Assembly (NCBI RefSeq): GCF_018991925.1
Contig: NW_024724368.1
Location: 6,737,303 to 6,801,302, forward strand
Origin: Homarus americanus
Lineage: Eukaryota; Arthropoda; Malacostraca; Decapoda; Nephropidae
Length of the DNA: 64,000 bases
Direction of reading: 5' to 3'
The position numbers and the translations under genes are program-made. The notes under the pieces were generated by a model. It saw nothing but the letters and a program-made list of their open reading frames with translations. It was not told the origin of the DNA and did no database searches. Numbering within the stretch: position 1 is the first letter of the stretch; each line of letters opens with the position of its first letter. Of this stretch, positions 37,171 to 48,835 are shown one piece after another.

Positions 37171-37563
37171 GATTAAACATTATATATATGATATTCTTGT
37201 CAGCCAAATATCTTTAAAGGTTCATCTGAGTGAAATTACAAATACATAAATAACCAATAAAACCTGTGTGTCTGTATACATAAACATTAAAAATCTTCAT
37301 ATTATTATCATTATCTTAATTACCAACTCTGCCATTATTATTACCATTAGTCGTGGCTCCTGTAGCTTCACGTGTGACTCGCCACTAACTCACTGACAGA
37401 ATTTTTTTATTTATAAGAGTAATTCAATTGTTCATTGTATTATTTCTTATTATTATTTATATCCACACAGGTTAAATAAGATATGTGATTGAGACGCTAC
37501 CTAAACAAATTAAATCTTAAATTCTTAATTACGAGAAATAAACAGAGTGTAGCCCCGCGTCTC

Positions 37564-37601
<38 letters not shown>

Positions 37602-38608
37602 GTGAAAGTGAGGAGGAGGGTAAAAAAGGATAAAATAATATCGACTTGTGAATATGATGAAAAACAGTAAAAATTCCATCGATGATTCAACCAAGCAGAA
37701 AAGATGCACCTAAAAATAATTACCATTTACCACAACTATCACTTTGACCAACAGGGAGGAAAGTTTTACTCTCAAGCGACAGAAAGTTGACTTAAGATCG
37801 TCTCGAGCATCTATCAGGGCGAACACAAAAACTCTTTGTCACTCTCTCACGGCAGGAACAAGTACTGGAGGAATTAAATAAATGATAATGTATAAATTCA
37901 TCACTGTCACCACAACGCTCATGGAAAGTGAAAGATGATTCGGTATAATTTCCCAGTCGTCTTGCTTGCCCTGACTTGCAAAACGACTACAATTAATCCG
38001 CTGACGGGTGGAAGGTTTAAGTCCGCTTTTTGTTAGTCGGTGGTGCCCCTCTCTCTCCCTCTTAGCACCAACTCCCCCGTCAGTGAGGGACACGAGGGTA
38101 GGTGTTCTCATGCACTCAGAAGACACACACATAACGCCGGGTACATTGGTATTAATGAGCCATAAATCTCTTGGTTTATCACTCGCCGTTCTGATCCTGA
38201 CTGTCACGCAACACATCAAGTTACCCAAATTAATGATGAACTTGCTACACGCATTAACTCAATAATTTGGCCATCGCTAACGACCAAATTACGACACTCG
38301 CGACAATCGCCAGCTTGTTACCGTCGTGGTGGATATTACTGTGCTGGAGAATGACTATGTTATTTCTGGGGTGGACAAACAGGGAAGGTGACACACACAC
38401 ACCAACACTTATGCAGGTGTACACGAGAGCCTTAATGTGACACTTTATATTCACTTAATGTATAAAGACATAAAACCTTTAAATACCATTAGTTACTTCA
38501 AGTAATGATATATTAATATATTTTCATGTTAGGGATTATACTGTATAATCAATGAATTAATGCTTACTTAATTATTGTCATGTGGTATGAGCACTCTAAG
38601 AACTCCCC
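37171..38608. other. No gene; (CA)n at 37567-37600
   Basis: Opposing frames at 37839-38228 (minus) and 38008-38265 (plus) overlap and neither looks like a known protein. Confidence 0.5.
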
Positions 38609-38646
38609 ACCCACCCACCCACCCACCCACACACACACACACACAC
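38609..38646. repeat. (CCCA)n-(CA)n microsatellite
   Basis: About five CCCA units followed by about eight CA units. Confidence 0.9.
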
Positions 38647-38952
38647 TGGTTTTTGTCAAGTTTCAGTAAAACATTTTCATGCCTCGTGAGTGTGAGGAAC
38701 GAGGCTGATGGACCGTGAAGCCACACTTTAACCTCCAGCCGCGTCCTGCGTCACTACACGTCTGTGGTGCTGGGCTGTCCTTTTCACCATACAAGGCTAT
38801 TACTGTACTTCAACAACTTAGGCATTGAAGACCGTAACAAGACTATCAATTACACTAGTTCATCACCAATTAAAATTCAGGAGAGAGAACTGTATGGACA
38901 TCCAGATATCTTACCTGGGGATGTTAGTTTTATATCTACTTAGCATGAAATT

Positions 38953-38953
<1 letters not shown>
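38647..38953. other. No gene seen
   Basis: Nothing recognised. Confidence 0.5.

Positions 38954-39005
<52 letters not shown>
38954..39005. repeat. (CA)n microsatellite
   Basis: About 26 CA units. Confidence 0.95.
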
Positions 39006-39006
<1 letters not shown>

Positions 39007-39479
39007 GAGATTTAGACTAGTAAACCCGAAGCAATAGACACTAATGCATTATTCTGTCCATAAATGCTTCGAACTCACGAGTCTGAATCTCGGTGTTCGC
39101 GAAGCAGCAGAAGAGACTACAGGACACTTGTTCGAGACTATATCACACACTCCAAAAAGTATCATTACTAAGGATCCGATGAATGTGAAAATGAACACTA
39201 CGACTCCTATTGTCTCAGGGTTGTCAAAATTCTTCAGCCGTTGTGTCATATTGTTCAACACAAAATTGTAAAGGTAGTTTTTGGAGTGTGTGTACATATA
39301 AGACGTTCGGTCGCCTCGTGTCCTCAGTACCCAGGGTGAGGCTCCAAACACACACCTCTCAGATATATATGTCAGATACCCGGGATTCCTAACCTCTCAG
39401 TTCTCCTAAACGCAGCGATCGTGATCATGAAGACCTTGGGAATTATAAGAAAATATATTATTATAACCTGGTGGCAAAG
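39006..39479. other. No gene seen
   Basis: A short motif (CGAGATTTAGACTAGTAAAC and, inverted and imperfect, near 39075) hints at local duplication; otherwise nothing. Confidence 0.4.
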
Positions 39480-40386
39480 GGCAGTCAGGGATCTCGCTAG
39501 TGTTCGTCTACTCATTAAGGGCAGTCAGTGATCTCGCTAGTGTTCGTCTACTCATTAAGGGCAGTCAGGGATCTCACTAGTGTTCGTCTACTCATTAAGG
39601 GCAGTCAGTGATCTCGCTAGTGTTCGTCTACTCATTAAGGGCAGTCAGTGATCTCGCTAGTGTTCGTCTACTCATTAAGGGCAGTCAGGGATCTCGCTAG
39701 TGTTCGTCTACTCATTAAGGGCAGTCAGTGATCTCGCTAGTGTTCGTCTACTCATTAAGGGCAGTCAGTGATCTCGATAGTGTTCGTCTACTCATTAAGG
39801 GCAGTCAGGGATCTCGCTAGTGTTCGTCTACTCGTTAAGGGCAGTCAGTGATCTCGCTAGTGTTCATCTACTCATTAGGGCAGTCAGATCTCGCTAGTGT
39901 TCGTCTACTCATTAGGGCAGTCAGTGATCTCGCTAGTGTTCATCTACTCATTAAGGGCAGTCAGGATCTCGCTAGTGTTCGTCTACTCATTAAGGGCAGT
40001 CAGATCTCGCTAGTGTTCGTCTACTCATTAAGGGCAGTCAGGGATCTCGCTAGTGTTCGTCTACTCATTAAGGGCAGTCAGGATCTCAGCTAGTGTTCGT
40101 CTACTCATTAAGGGCAGTCAGTGATCCGCTAGTGTTCGTCTACTCATTAAGGGCAGTCAGATCTCGCTAGTGTTCGTCTACTCATTAAGGGCAGTCAGGA
40201 TCCTCGCTAGTGTTCGTCTACACATTAAGGGCAGTCAGTGATCTCGCTAGTGTTCGTCTACCATTAAGGGCAGTCAGGGATCTCGCTAGTGTTCGTCTAC
40301 TCATTAAGGGCAGTCAGGGATCTCGCTAGTGTTCGTCTACTCATTAAGGGCAGTCAGTGATCTCGCTAGTGTTCGTCTACTCATTA
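39480..40386 (+). repeat. 40-bp minisatellite, ~23 copies
   Basis: Unit GGCAGTCAGTGATCTCGCTA followed by GTGTTCGTCTACTCATTAAG. The first ten or so units (to about 39870) are exactly 40 bases with G/T variation at one position. Later units have one-to-three-base deletions around CAG-ATCTC and CTCATTA-GG. The 81-codon frame reading RAVSDLASVRLLIKGS-like repeats is an artefact. Confidence 0.97.
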
Positions 40387-40454
40387 TATGTATACACACA
40401 AGATAATCAAAATATACAAATTCATACATATACACATAACATACATCATACGCA
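40387..40454. other. Spacer
   Basis: Short AT/CA-rich spacer between two repeats. Confidence 0.5.
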
Positions 40455-40530
40455 AGGGAGGGAAGGGAAGGGAAGGGGAAGGGGAAGGGGAAGGGGAAGG
40501 GGAAGGGAAGGGAGGGGAGAGGCGAGGGGA
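40455..40530 (+). repeat. (GGGGAA)n/(GGGAA)n purine tract
   Basis: About 13 GGGAA or GGGGAA units ending in GGGAGGGGAGAGG; G-quadruplex potential. Confidence 0.95.
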
Positions 40531-41291
40531 GGACTGATAAGTCAAACAACTATTAAATAGAGTCACTTAGAATGGAAAGCACACAAACATAACTGCTATA
40601 GTACCGTTTTAGCCTGGTCATAAATCACTGCTTCAGCATGCACACCTGGGTGATAAAGACGACACTACCTCAGTGGTTACGGCTGCCAGTAGGTGTGAGA
40701 ACCTCCAAGGGTGTTATCAGGTGATTTTAAATTCAAAGAAGTAAATTTTGAACTAAGGCAAAGAGATAAATGTGTTCAGGTGTATCAAGAACTACCTCAC
40801 GAGAACACGAGATTATCATGAGCCGCAGCAATATATTCAACACAGAACACTTAATGCTAGGAACGTCATGTTATTAACCACGAAAGAAACTACATATCCA
40901 CCCCCACCCACCCCTCTCTCTCTCTCTCTCTCCTAGGGTGTGAATATTACAATGAGGGTGTGCCACTGACAGCCAAGATAGAGTGATCAGTATTATTTTA
41001 TATTCACGCTAAACACCCTGAACATTAGAATTACATTACGAAGACTGGAAAGTGTCTATGTACCCCCACACACGAGAAGTTGAGAATCATACGAGAATGG
41101 TTAAGACACTGCCCTGAGGTGTTAAAACATAAATAGACGAGAGAGGAGTTGCCTGTATATGTAATGTCGACAGTGTGTTGGAGAGACGCAGGGAAGTACC
41201 GAGTGGCGTGTGTGAACCCTTAAGAGGTGTGGGTATGCTAATCTGACTACAGCATGAGGGGTTGGATGATACTTATTACTTAACCACCAAT
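40531..41291. other. No gene seen
   Basis: A short CT tract at about 40913-40933; nothing else. Confidence 0.5.
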
Positions 41292-41480
41292 AGATTTCAG
41301 ATTTGCCCCCGAGGGGGCTAGTTTATTGGGCACCCCTTTACATCCTGTGCAAGGTGAAGCGCAGAAGCGTTTACAGCGCCCATCTGGGAAGTATGCAAAG
41401 TTCATACTTGCCTTTATGACTCGTACATGAAGGGCGTAAAAGCCTGAAGGGTCATAGGTTTTGTCAAGTTACATAAAGTG
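41292..41480 (+). repeat. Possible dispersed decapod repeat
   Basis: The block beginning TTTGCCCCCGAGGGGGCTAG and continuing TTTATTGGGCACCCC resembles, from memory, a repeat I associate with decapod genomes. Only one copy is in this window, so this rests on recall alone. CCCCCGAGGGGG is a perfect 12-base palindrome. Confidence 0.3.
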
Positions 41481-42006
41481 AGAGAATGATGAGTGTGTGG
41501 GGGTAAAGTTCCCGGTACATTTCATCTGTTTATAGCAAAGCGTGGCAGGTCCCTAATAATGTCAAGTGCCAGGCCTGTGACTAGGAGGGATATCTTAACC
41601 ACCCATAAGGAAGGGACAAGCAGACAGGGAGAGTCGGTATACAGTAAGGGGTAGAGTTTTAGACAACCTGCTGATAATTACCTTACCTGCGAGATATGAA
41701 TAACACCTGAACTTTAGCACCTTTATCTAGTACACAGTTTGACTTTCCACAGGTGAGAGATGATCCTGTCTCCTGCAGGTGACTGGATGGAGACCTCATG
41801 TAAACACCGCTTAGATAAGGCTATTGTGGCTAGTAATTATTGATACTGATTGTTATGGGGGATTGTTTTTTGATTGGTAATTTTCTGTGGTTGATTATGC
41901 TATGACGGATAATTATTTACGTGATTGGTAATACAGTGATTGATTTTCCTTCTGCTGTGATAATGTGGTATGTGGTGATTGATAATGTTTGCTGTGATTG
42001 GTAATG

Positions 42007-42009
<3 letters not shown>
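41481..42009. other. Degenerate TGATTGGTAAT motif region, no gene
   Basis: From about 41835 the motif GTGATTGGTAAT/TGATTGATAAT recurs five or six times irregularly, a decayed minisatellite ending at a CA tract. Confidence 0.45.

Positions 42010-42054
<45 letters not shown>
42010..42054. repeat. (CA)n microsatellite
   Basis: About 22 CA units. Confidence 0.95.
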
Positions 42055-42056
<2 letters not shown>

Positions 42057-42317
42057 AGGTCTTGGAAAAATAATATGACCGAAATATAAGCATGTAAAGT
42101 TTTTTCCATGACCAATGCAAACGTGGTGTCACAGTGTAAACATTAACTGACGCGAATCTCCATTATACCAGGTGCTAATGCCATTAACTTTACAGTCTCT
42201 TAAAAATATAATCCTGCCACAACACACAGCCTAGAATAACAGCCGTTCTAACTGAAACAACACCTAACTCACCCTTCATGTTATTTCAGAAGAGTCAACT
42301 CACTTCAGCTTCTCCTT

Positions 42318-42321
<4 letters not shown>
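42055..42321. other. No gene seen
   Basis: Nothing recognised. Confidence 0.5.

Positions 42322-42354
<33 letters not shown>
42322..42354. repeat. (GT)n microsatellite
   Basis: About 17 GT units. Confidence 0.95.
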
Positions 42355-42356
<2 letters not shown>

Positions 42357-42799
42357 TCAGCATACTCACCTCACACGCGAGCAAATATCTTTACGCCATT
42401 TGCTTCTGTCAACCCAGCAGCAATGGAGAACGCAGATGTCAACTAACTGGTGGATTGTGTTTCTGGGTAATGGTTAGCCAGTGCAGCCGGCAACTGTTCC
42501 GATCATACAGTTCGACACACTCTGATCGCCTCCTTACCCAATATTATTTTCCTCCAAACATTCAACCGTGATCAGTCAGGCCCACACTTCTTACCTTCCT
42601 ATAAGGCTAGAAAAATCACCTGAGATATTAGTTACAGCTAATTAATACTACTTCTTACACCTGTCGTATAATATCTGGTTAATCAGACTATACCAGGTGA
42701 AATAATACTGACAAGAGGTTAATTCCTATAATTAGTTTAACAAGTCTTATGAGAATATTAAAGAATGTTCAATTTGGCTGATATTTTATTGAGTTACCC
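42355..42799. other. No gene seen
   Basis: Nothing recognised. Confidence 0.5.
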
Positions 42800-43005
42800 G
42801 TTTCACTCTGAACCTGACTCCAACTGAACCTGGCCTCACTATCATGGCCCTAATATTGAACCCTAACCCCACTATCATGACCCTAATTCTGAATCATGAC
42901 TAATACTGAACCCTGACCCCACTATCATGACCTTAAATCTGAACTGTGACCCTAATACTGAACTCTGACCCCACTAATAAACCCTGACCCCACAATTAAA
43001 CCAGC
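42800..43005 (+). repeat. Degenerate CTGACCCCACTATCATGACC repeat
   Basis: The phrase CCCCACTATCATGACC recurs about three times with TAATACTGAACCCTGA-like linkers; unit length varies between about 40 and 60 bases. Confidence 0.65.
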
Positions 43006-43227
43006 CACTTACCCAAATACCACTCACGTTATTCACTTGATCCAAACCCGGTCAAAGGGCGTGACCTATATACCTAACTGTTGTTGTTATACACGGTACA
43101 CGTTTCTTATCAGAAAGGAGACCTGACTCACACGGGTAATTGACCTGACCACTTAATGGGAACATGTTATGGTGGTTTAAGGCTAATATAAATTATGAAA
43201 CGCCTTTTGTGGGAGTTCCAAATTGAG
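43006..43227. other. No gene seen
   Basis: Nothing recognised. Confidence 0.5.
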
Positions 43228-43923
43228 TGGTCGTGTGTCGTGTCGTGGTGGTGTTGGTCGTGTCGTGGTGGTGTTGGTCGTGTCGTGGAGGTGTTGGTCG
43301 TGTCATGGTGGTGTTGGTCGTGTGTCGTGGAGGTGTTGGTTGTGTCGTGGAGGTGTTGGTCATGTGGTGGTATTGGTCGTGTCATGGTAGTGGTGGTTGT
43401 GGTGGTAGTGTTAATTGTGTTGGTCGTGGTGTCGTGTTGGTCGTGGCAGGGAGGTGTTGGTCGTGGCAGGAGGTGTTGGTCGTGTCATAGAGGTTGGTCG
43501 GCAGGAGGTGTTGGTCGTGTCGTGGAGGTGCTTGGTCGTGGCAGGGAGGTGTTGGTCGTGTCGTGGAGGTGTTGGTTGTGTCGGAGGTATCATGTGGTGG
43601 TATTGGTCGTCATGGTAGTGGTGGTTGTGGTGGTAGTGTTAATTGTGTTGTCGTGGTGCCGTGTTGGCTGGCAGGGAGGTGTTGGTCGTGTGTCGTAGGG
43701 TGTTGGCCGGTGGAGGTGTTGGTCGTGGAGGTGGTGCGTCGGAGGCGTTGGTCGTGTCATGGAGATGTTGGTCGTGTGTCGTGGAGGTGTTGGTCGTGGC
43801 AGGGAGGTGTTGGTCGTGTGTCATGGAGGTGTTGGTCGTGTCATGGAGGTGTTGGTCGTGTCATGGAGGTGTTGGTCGTGTCATGGAGGTGTTGGTCGTG
43901 TTGTGGATGTTTTAGTCGTGTCA
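43228..43923 (+). repeat. 20-bp GTGTTGGTCGTGTCGTGGAG minisatellite
   Basis: About 30-35 variants of GTGTCGTGGAGGTGTTGGTC, with TCATGG, GGCAGG and TGTCGT substitutions. Two longer blocks (about 43365-43450 and 43585-43665) with GGTAGTGGTGGTTGTGGTGG show a larger duplicated unit. Long Val/Trp/Cys frames (plus) and Thr/His/Pro frames (minus) are artefacts of a stop-free unit. Confidence 0.95.
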
Positions 43924-45784
43924 TACAGTAAGTGATTTGGCTGTGCCCTAGAAGTGCTGGTTGTGCCATCATTTGAACTGAAGCTGTGTTAATGAGTTGT
44001 GGTCGAGTAATGGACAGTGTAATATGGTTGCATCAGGCAGTCGAGGCGCATCATAGTATAAAAAAAAATATGTAAAAAAATGTTATGACGGTGGCAAGGC
44101 CTATCACAATTTAATTATACCCCGGATTAGCTAACCTTGGTATGAGGAAGCTCTCGTCATAGAGTATCTGTTTGGTTGTGTTAGAACGAAGGGGCACGGT
44201 GATATGGTTGAGAATATGTGAGTTATCCTACAGCACAACACAACACAACACAACATTCTGTTTATAAAGATGGGGGGTGACGTTTTCCAAACAGCCGACG
44301 ATGTTCAGGTAATATTTTTCATGACCTGGCTTGTAGCTGTCTTTACGATCACGAGTTTGTGGATGTTTCAGGGTATGTACCTTGTCATTGTCTCCATGGC
44401 AATGTGTGAGGACGTTCTCATGGCAGAGCAGTGATTGTGAGGATGAAATATAATAGTGTTTCCACCCTAGTACGAACTCCTGATTATCCATGGATGGTTA
44501 CCGCCGCCCCTCAAACAGGGACGACCGGTATTTTCTGAAATCCCCACCCGGTGTTGTGGACAAGTGAGGGTGACCTTGACTAGGGTGAGGGAGGCGCACC
44601 ACCCACACACCACCAGCTCTCTCCCCTGCAGATCCACTCACACCCGCACTGGTACCCTCTTACCCTTTAGTAATGGGTCACATCAGGGGCTCAGAGTTGG
44701 CACGATACTGTCTGGGCATCCTTTGTTTGTATGTCTGTTTATGGGTTCAAGCAATAGGTGCTGGAGATATACCGTAAATACATCCCGAACACTTGATTTT
44801 CTGTTCTAATTCTAAGTTCAGGGTTTCCGAATTGGCTGACTTTTAGGCTCAGAGTCACTATAACGTACAGAATGCATGTCTTCGTTACACACATACAAAG
44901 GTTCTACAAACAAGATCGTGCCAACCTGACATGACCCTGAGAGACAAGAACCACAAGGTTCGGAAAAAAAAAAATTACTCAGTCATTTACAAACCACTAA
45001 AACCAAGTGTTGAAATAAATTATCGGAGCAGACTGGATACGCATTCGTGAGTCAAGGTGAGGAGGGACTGCATTCCTACCTCGTATCCACCACCTGTGAC
45101 AGCGTCCATTTATCACCTGGCGAGGAGTCGGCTCCGATGTTTGTGTTCCCTGGGGGTGACGGTGTGGACGACGAAGCAAGTCTCAGCTTGGTGGTGGTGT
45201 TATATCTCCCAGGACCCCTCCAATGCTCAACTTAATGACCATGAAAATAGTAAAAAAAAAAAAAAATCGCAACCGAGATGGTTAACTTGCCGTGACCAGA
45301 AGAAGTTTTATTACGTCAGATTATAAAGTATGTCATGACCCCAAACATGTGACTCGTATGACGTAGGGCGAATTTCACCATCAATAATATACATCTATAT
45401 TTTACCCAACCTATTAACAAGTGTTGTAGTACAGAAAATGGAGTTCATCACCAAGCAGAGACAAAATAATTCACACTCATATACATTTACTCTCACGACC
45501 CCAAACTCCTAATCAAAGCTTGAAATACATAGAGTAAGTCACACAACGTTTAATTTCTGTTTACAGGTTTGGTCCTCAACAATTCTACAACAAGAAAAGA
45601 AAAAAACTACGAGAATTAAAACGCAGGACCCCAATGCCTGTGCTATCCTAAAAAGTGTACAAACAAACTCACGTATTCTAAGGATGCATATGATTACATT
45701 ACGAAACTTAATTACGTTGAGTATCATTTGCGTACACCTTGGATAGACAGGTGCAAGTCATTATTATTCTGTAAACAAGTAAAT

Positions 45785-45787
<3 letters not shown>
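43924..45787. other. No gene seen
   Basis: Contains a short CAACA run at 44224-44250. Open frames at 44228-44491 (minus), 44564-44809 and 45047-45326 (plus) are not repeat-derived but match nothing I know. Confidence 0.45.

Positions 45788-45827
<40 letters not shown>
45788..45827. repeat. (CA)n microsatellite
   Basis: About 20 CA units. Confidence 0.95.
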
Positions 45828-45829
<2 letters not shown>

Positions 45830-46169
45830 CATCCTTGACCACCGACGGGTCAAGACGGGTCAGACGCACCTGGCGCTGCTCAGCAGCAGCCACGTCAACT
45901 ATTATGTTGGCCCATACCAACTCCCTCCCCTGAACCCTCCTCCCCACCGGAATATCAACAAGTTCTCACCAGAAGTTACTATTTCATTTGGGAAAGGAAT
46001 GGAACCAATGTTGAATAGTGGTGAACAGTGCTTAAGTCAGTGAAAAACAACTCAGCAGTTATAGATGAGTCTGACCCAAGCTAACCTTCACACAGTGAGG
46101 TCCCAGGTACCCAGTGATAATTCCCCTGAGACTCCACGATAGAGAGGCCTGGGACCACACCTTACCCAC
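45828..46169. other. No gene seen
   Basis: Nothing recognised. Confidence 0.5.
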
Positions 46170-46293
46170 TTGAGTGAGTGAAGTCCTGTGACAAAAGACC
46201 ACATGGTGTCCCCATGATGCTACGACACCACTTGAGTGAGTGAAGTCCTGTGACAAAAGACCACATGGTGTCCCCATGATGCTACGACACCAC
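46170..46293 (+). repeat. Exact 62-bp tandem duplication
   Basis: Two copies of a 62-base unit starting TTGAGTGAGTGAAGTCCTGT and ending CTACGACACCAC, apparently identical. It directly precedes the 45-bp minisatellite, with which it shares ACACCAC/CACGT motifs. Confidence 0.9.
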
Positions 46294-47430
46294 GTAGTGA
46301 ATGAGTTGCTACAGCATCATGTGAAGTTCCTCATAACACCATCTGAGGGAATTACTACACCACGTGATGCCCCTCATAACACCATCTGTTATGAGCGGCA
46401 AATTAATTCAGAGCAGGATGCAAATGCATTACAGGAGGATCTAAATAAACTGCAGGGGTGGTCTGAAAAATGGCAAATGAAATTCAACGCCAGCAAGTGC
46501 AGCGTACTTAATATTGGAAGAACAAATACTTATAATGTATACAGCCTTAACAACATCAACCTAGAGAAGTCGACTTGTGAAAGAGACCTAGGGGTACTTG
46601 TAAGCCCGGACCTACGGCCTAGAAAACAGTGTATTAATGTTCGAAATAAGGCAAACAGAGTATTGGGTTTTATATCTAGAAGTGTAAGTAACAAGAGTGC
46701 AGAGGTCTTATTGCAACTATATCTTGCGCTAGTCAGGCCGCACCTCGATTATATATGTTCGCCCTGCGTTCTCATTATAGAAATGGATAATTCACTAGAG
46801 TTTGCAGCTAAGAATGACAAAATGATTCCGACCTAGGAAACCTTCCATATCAGGATAGGTTAAAGAAACTTAACTTGCATTCTAGAAAGACGAAGAGTGC
46901 AGGGAGATATGATAGAAGTATTTAAGTGGGTAAAAGGAATCAATAAAGGGGATATAGATAAAGTTCTTATAATATCCGAGCAGGATAGGACTCGGAGCAA
47001 CGGATTCAAGCTGGATAAGTTTAGGTTTAGGAGGGAGATAGGAAGAAACTGGTTCACAAATAGGGTGGTGGACGAGTGGAACAAGCTTAGCAACTTTGTA
47101 GTAAGTGCGGGAACTCTGGAAAGTTTCAAAAGGAGGCTAGATAGATTCATGGATGATAGAGAGTGGTAGTAACTCTCGACAAGAGCTGCCATGCACAGGC
47201 CAACCGGCCTATTGCAGACTCCTTATTTTCTTATGTTCTTATGTTCATAACACCATATGTGAGGGAATTATTACACCACATCAGGCCCCTCATACACCAT
47301 CTGTGAGGGAATTACTACACCACGTCAAGCCCCTCATAACACCACCTGTGAGGGAACTAGTACTCCACGTGATGCCCCTCATAACGCAATCTGTGAGGGA
47401 GGTACTACACTACGTGTCTGCTGTTCAACA
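46294..47430 (+). repeat. 45-bp minisatellite interrupted by a LINE
   Basis: Units of CCCCTCATAACACCATCTGT plus GAGGGAATTACTACACCACG plus TGATG lie at about 46318-46388 and resume at about 47247-47430. A LINE fragment (46389-47246) separates the two halves. Flanking ATAACACCATCTG and ATAACACCATATG could be a target duplication or simply array units. Confidence 0.85.
46389..47246 (+). mobile_element. CR1/L2-like LINE 3' fragment (pseudogene)
   Basis: 5'-truncated non-LTR element. An open frame (in-frame from about 46389 to 46836) carries the region downstream of the RT catalytic motif: LNKLQGWSEKWQMKFNASKC, then CERDLGVLVSPDL, then LYLALVRPHLDY. After frame breaks near 46760-46890 it resumes at 46897-47169 with GDMIEVFKWVKGINKGD and a C-terminal RNWFTNRVVDEWNKL...FKRRLDRFM. 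That arrangement is typical of CR1/L2-type ORF2 C-termini. The 3' end is TTCTTATG-type microsatellite (TTATGTTCTTATGTTC), usual for this group. It is inactive: no endonuclease, no RT core, and several frameshifts. Confidence 0.9.
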
Positions 47431-47449
47431 CCTCAGCTTACATGATCTA

Positions 47450-47609
47450 TGTGTGTAAACATTTATCTGTATGTTCACTGTATGTTCCTTCACCTTTCTC
47501 TAATGAATGCTTTTGTTAAACCACCAATGTATGTAATAAGTCATTTATGTCCAATGTATATTTCCAGCCTTCGGGCTGCAAACTTTTCAAATAAACCGTT
47601 TATTATTAT
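47450..47609 (+). mobile_element. RTE-like LINE 3' end fragment
   Basis: Holds only a 3' untranslated region: TTTCCAGCCTTCGGGCTGCA, then AATAAACCGTTTATTATTAT. The LINE fragment at 57393-58092 ends the same way (CAGCCACCGGCTGCAACTCT, then AATAAACCGTTTATTATTAT), so both belong to one family. CAGCC-loop-GGCTG is a conserved small stem-loop at the 3' end, the kind of structure LINE reverse transcriptases recognise. The BEL element starts inside its TTATTA tail. Confidence 0.75.
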
Positions 47610-48223
47610 TGTTACCGCAAACAGTAATGAGTAGGATGACACATAAGCAAACACAATGTTAGGCTGTAAGTCATGTCATGTTTATTAGGTGTGCCTGCCC
47701 GTATACAGTATGTAGAGTGTTGAGATGGTTGAAGATGAGAGACCTACAGTAGAGGAGGTGAGGTGTTGGGTGGTAGTAAGGGAGCTTGTTTGTGTATAAT
47801 CACCTGACTCAGCAGCCCTCACCCATCGAAAGAGGGTTGGGGAGGCGGCATGGTGTATCACTGTAGCTATTCAGACCACAGAGGCAACACCTAACCTGGT
47901 TTCTCTTGAGACTTTCAACTCCTAAGTTTAACTGGTACTTATTGTGTACACAGGTAGACTGTGTCCATTGCTTCGTTTATCATTGTGACGACATAAAAAT
48001 ATGGAAACTTAAGTACTCATTATAAGTGTTAAGATTAGACTGATTACATAGCTATGATTGTTATGTAAATATATATTGGATTAGACATTTATGTGATTGC
48101 CTATGTATGTTTTATGTGAAATACTAAAAGGAATTGTATCCAACAGGTTTGATCAAATTATAATGTTTGAGTCCAAGGTCACAAGTTTCACTAAATCCTC
48201 TAACCGCCTGATTGGCGGTTACA
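47610..48223 (+). repeat. BEL/Pao 5' LTR
   Basis: 614 bases. It starts TGTTACCGC and ends GCGGTTACA, giving the canonical TG...CA and a short imperfect terminal inversion. Shares the same start, end and interior with 56692-57300. Confidence 0.93.
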
Positions 48224-48835
48224 GTCAAACGTGATGGTCTACCGTGTAGCAGAAGGAGCTAATCAGAGGTAACCAAGGTCCACCCAACTCAACCCACTGG
48301 AGGGATGTACGTCTGCGTGTGTTCTCAGTGCCATGGAGTACAGTGCAACGCCTGTAGATTTATCTTGGCGATAATATTTTGAACCTTTGTTATTGAAGAA
48401 AATAATGTTGTCAGAGTGAGCTCAGCCACTCTCAGTGTAGCTTGGCTCACCAACACGCGTCGAGGGACGAGTGTGGGTGTGTATGTGTGTGTATCCAGTG
48501 GCGAGAAGTGCAGTGCAACGTCCGTATACTTCTTGCATCGATAATAGTTAAACCTGGTTACTCCAGAAAATAGTCTTGTCTGGGTGATCTTCATCACTCC
48601 CAGTGTAGTGCATATGAGAATGAAAACACATGTCATTATTGCTGTCTGACGTAAGTGCAGAACACATTTAGCAATCATAGTTGACTGAAGTGATATTGCT
48701 TTGTAAATAACCCAAATATCAATGTAAAGTTTGTCATGATATCAGGTGCGAGTGTTAGAGTGGGCTAAGTGAGTGCCTGGTCGACGGTATCGAGCGCAAT
48801 TCAAGTTACCTGAATAAGCAAGATGTCTTGACGAC
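48224..48835 (+). other. BEL/Pao leader with internal ~125-bp duplication
   Basis: Untranslated region between LTR and gag. Two diverged copies (about 48318-48444 and 48489-48609) share AGTGCAGTGCAACGTCCGTA-like sequence, GATAATA...AACC, AGAAAATA.T.TTGTC and CTC.CAGTGTAG, at an offset of about 170 bases. No primer-binding site was assigned with confidence. Confidence 0.55.

Noticed and set aside
37839..38265. Opposing frames of 129 and 85 codons
   Set aside because: Overlap on opposite strands, no motif on either; best explained by chance.
43167..43931. Val/Trp/Cys-rich and Thr/His/Pro-rich frames
   Set aside because: Readings of the 20-bp GTGTTGGTC array.
44228..44491. 87-codon minus-strand frame starting MDNQEFVLGW
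   Set aside because: Not repeat-derived, but no family recognised and no splice or promoter support; not enough to call a gene.
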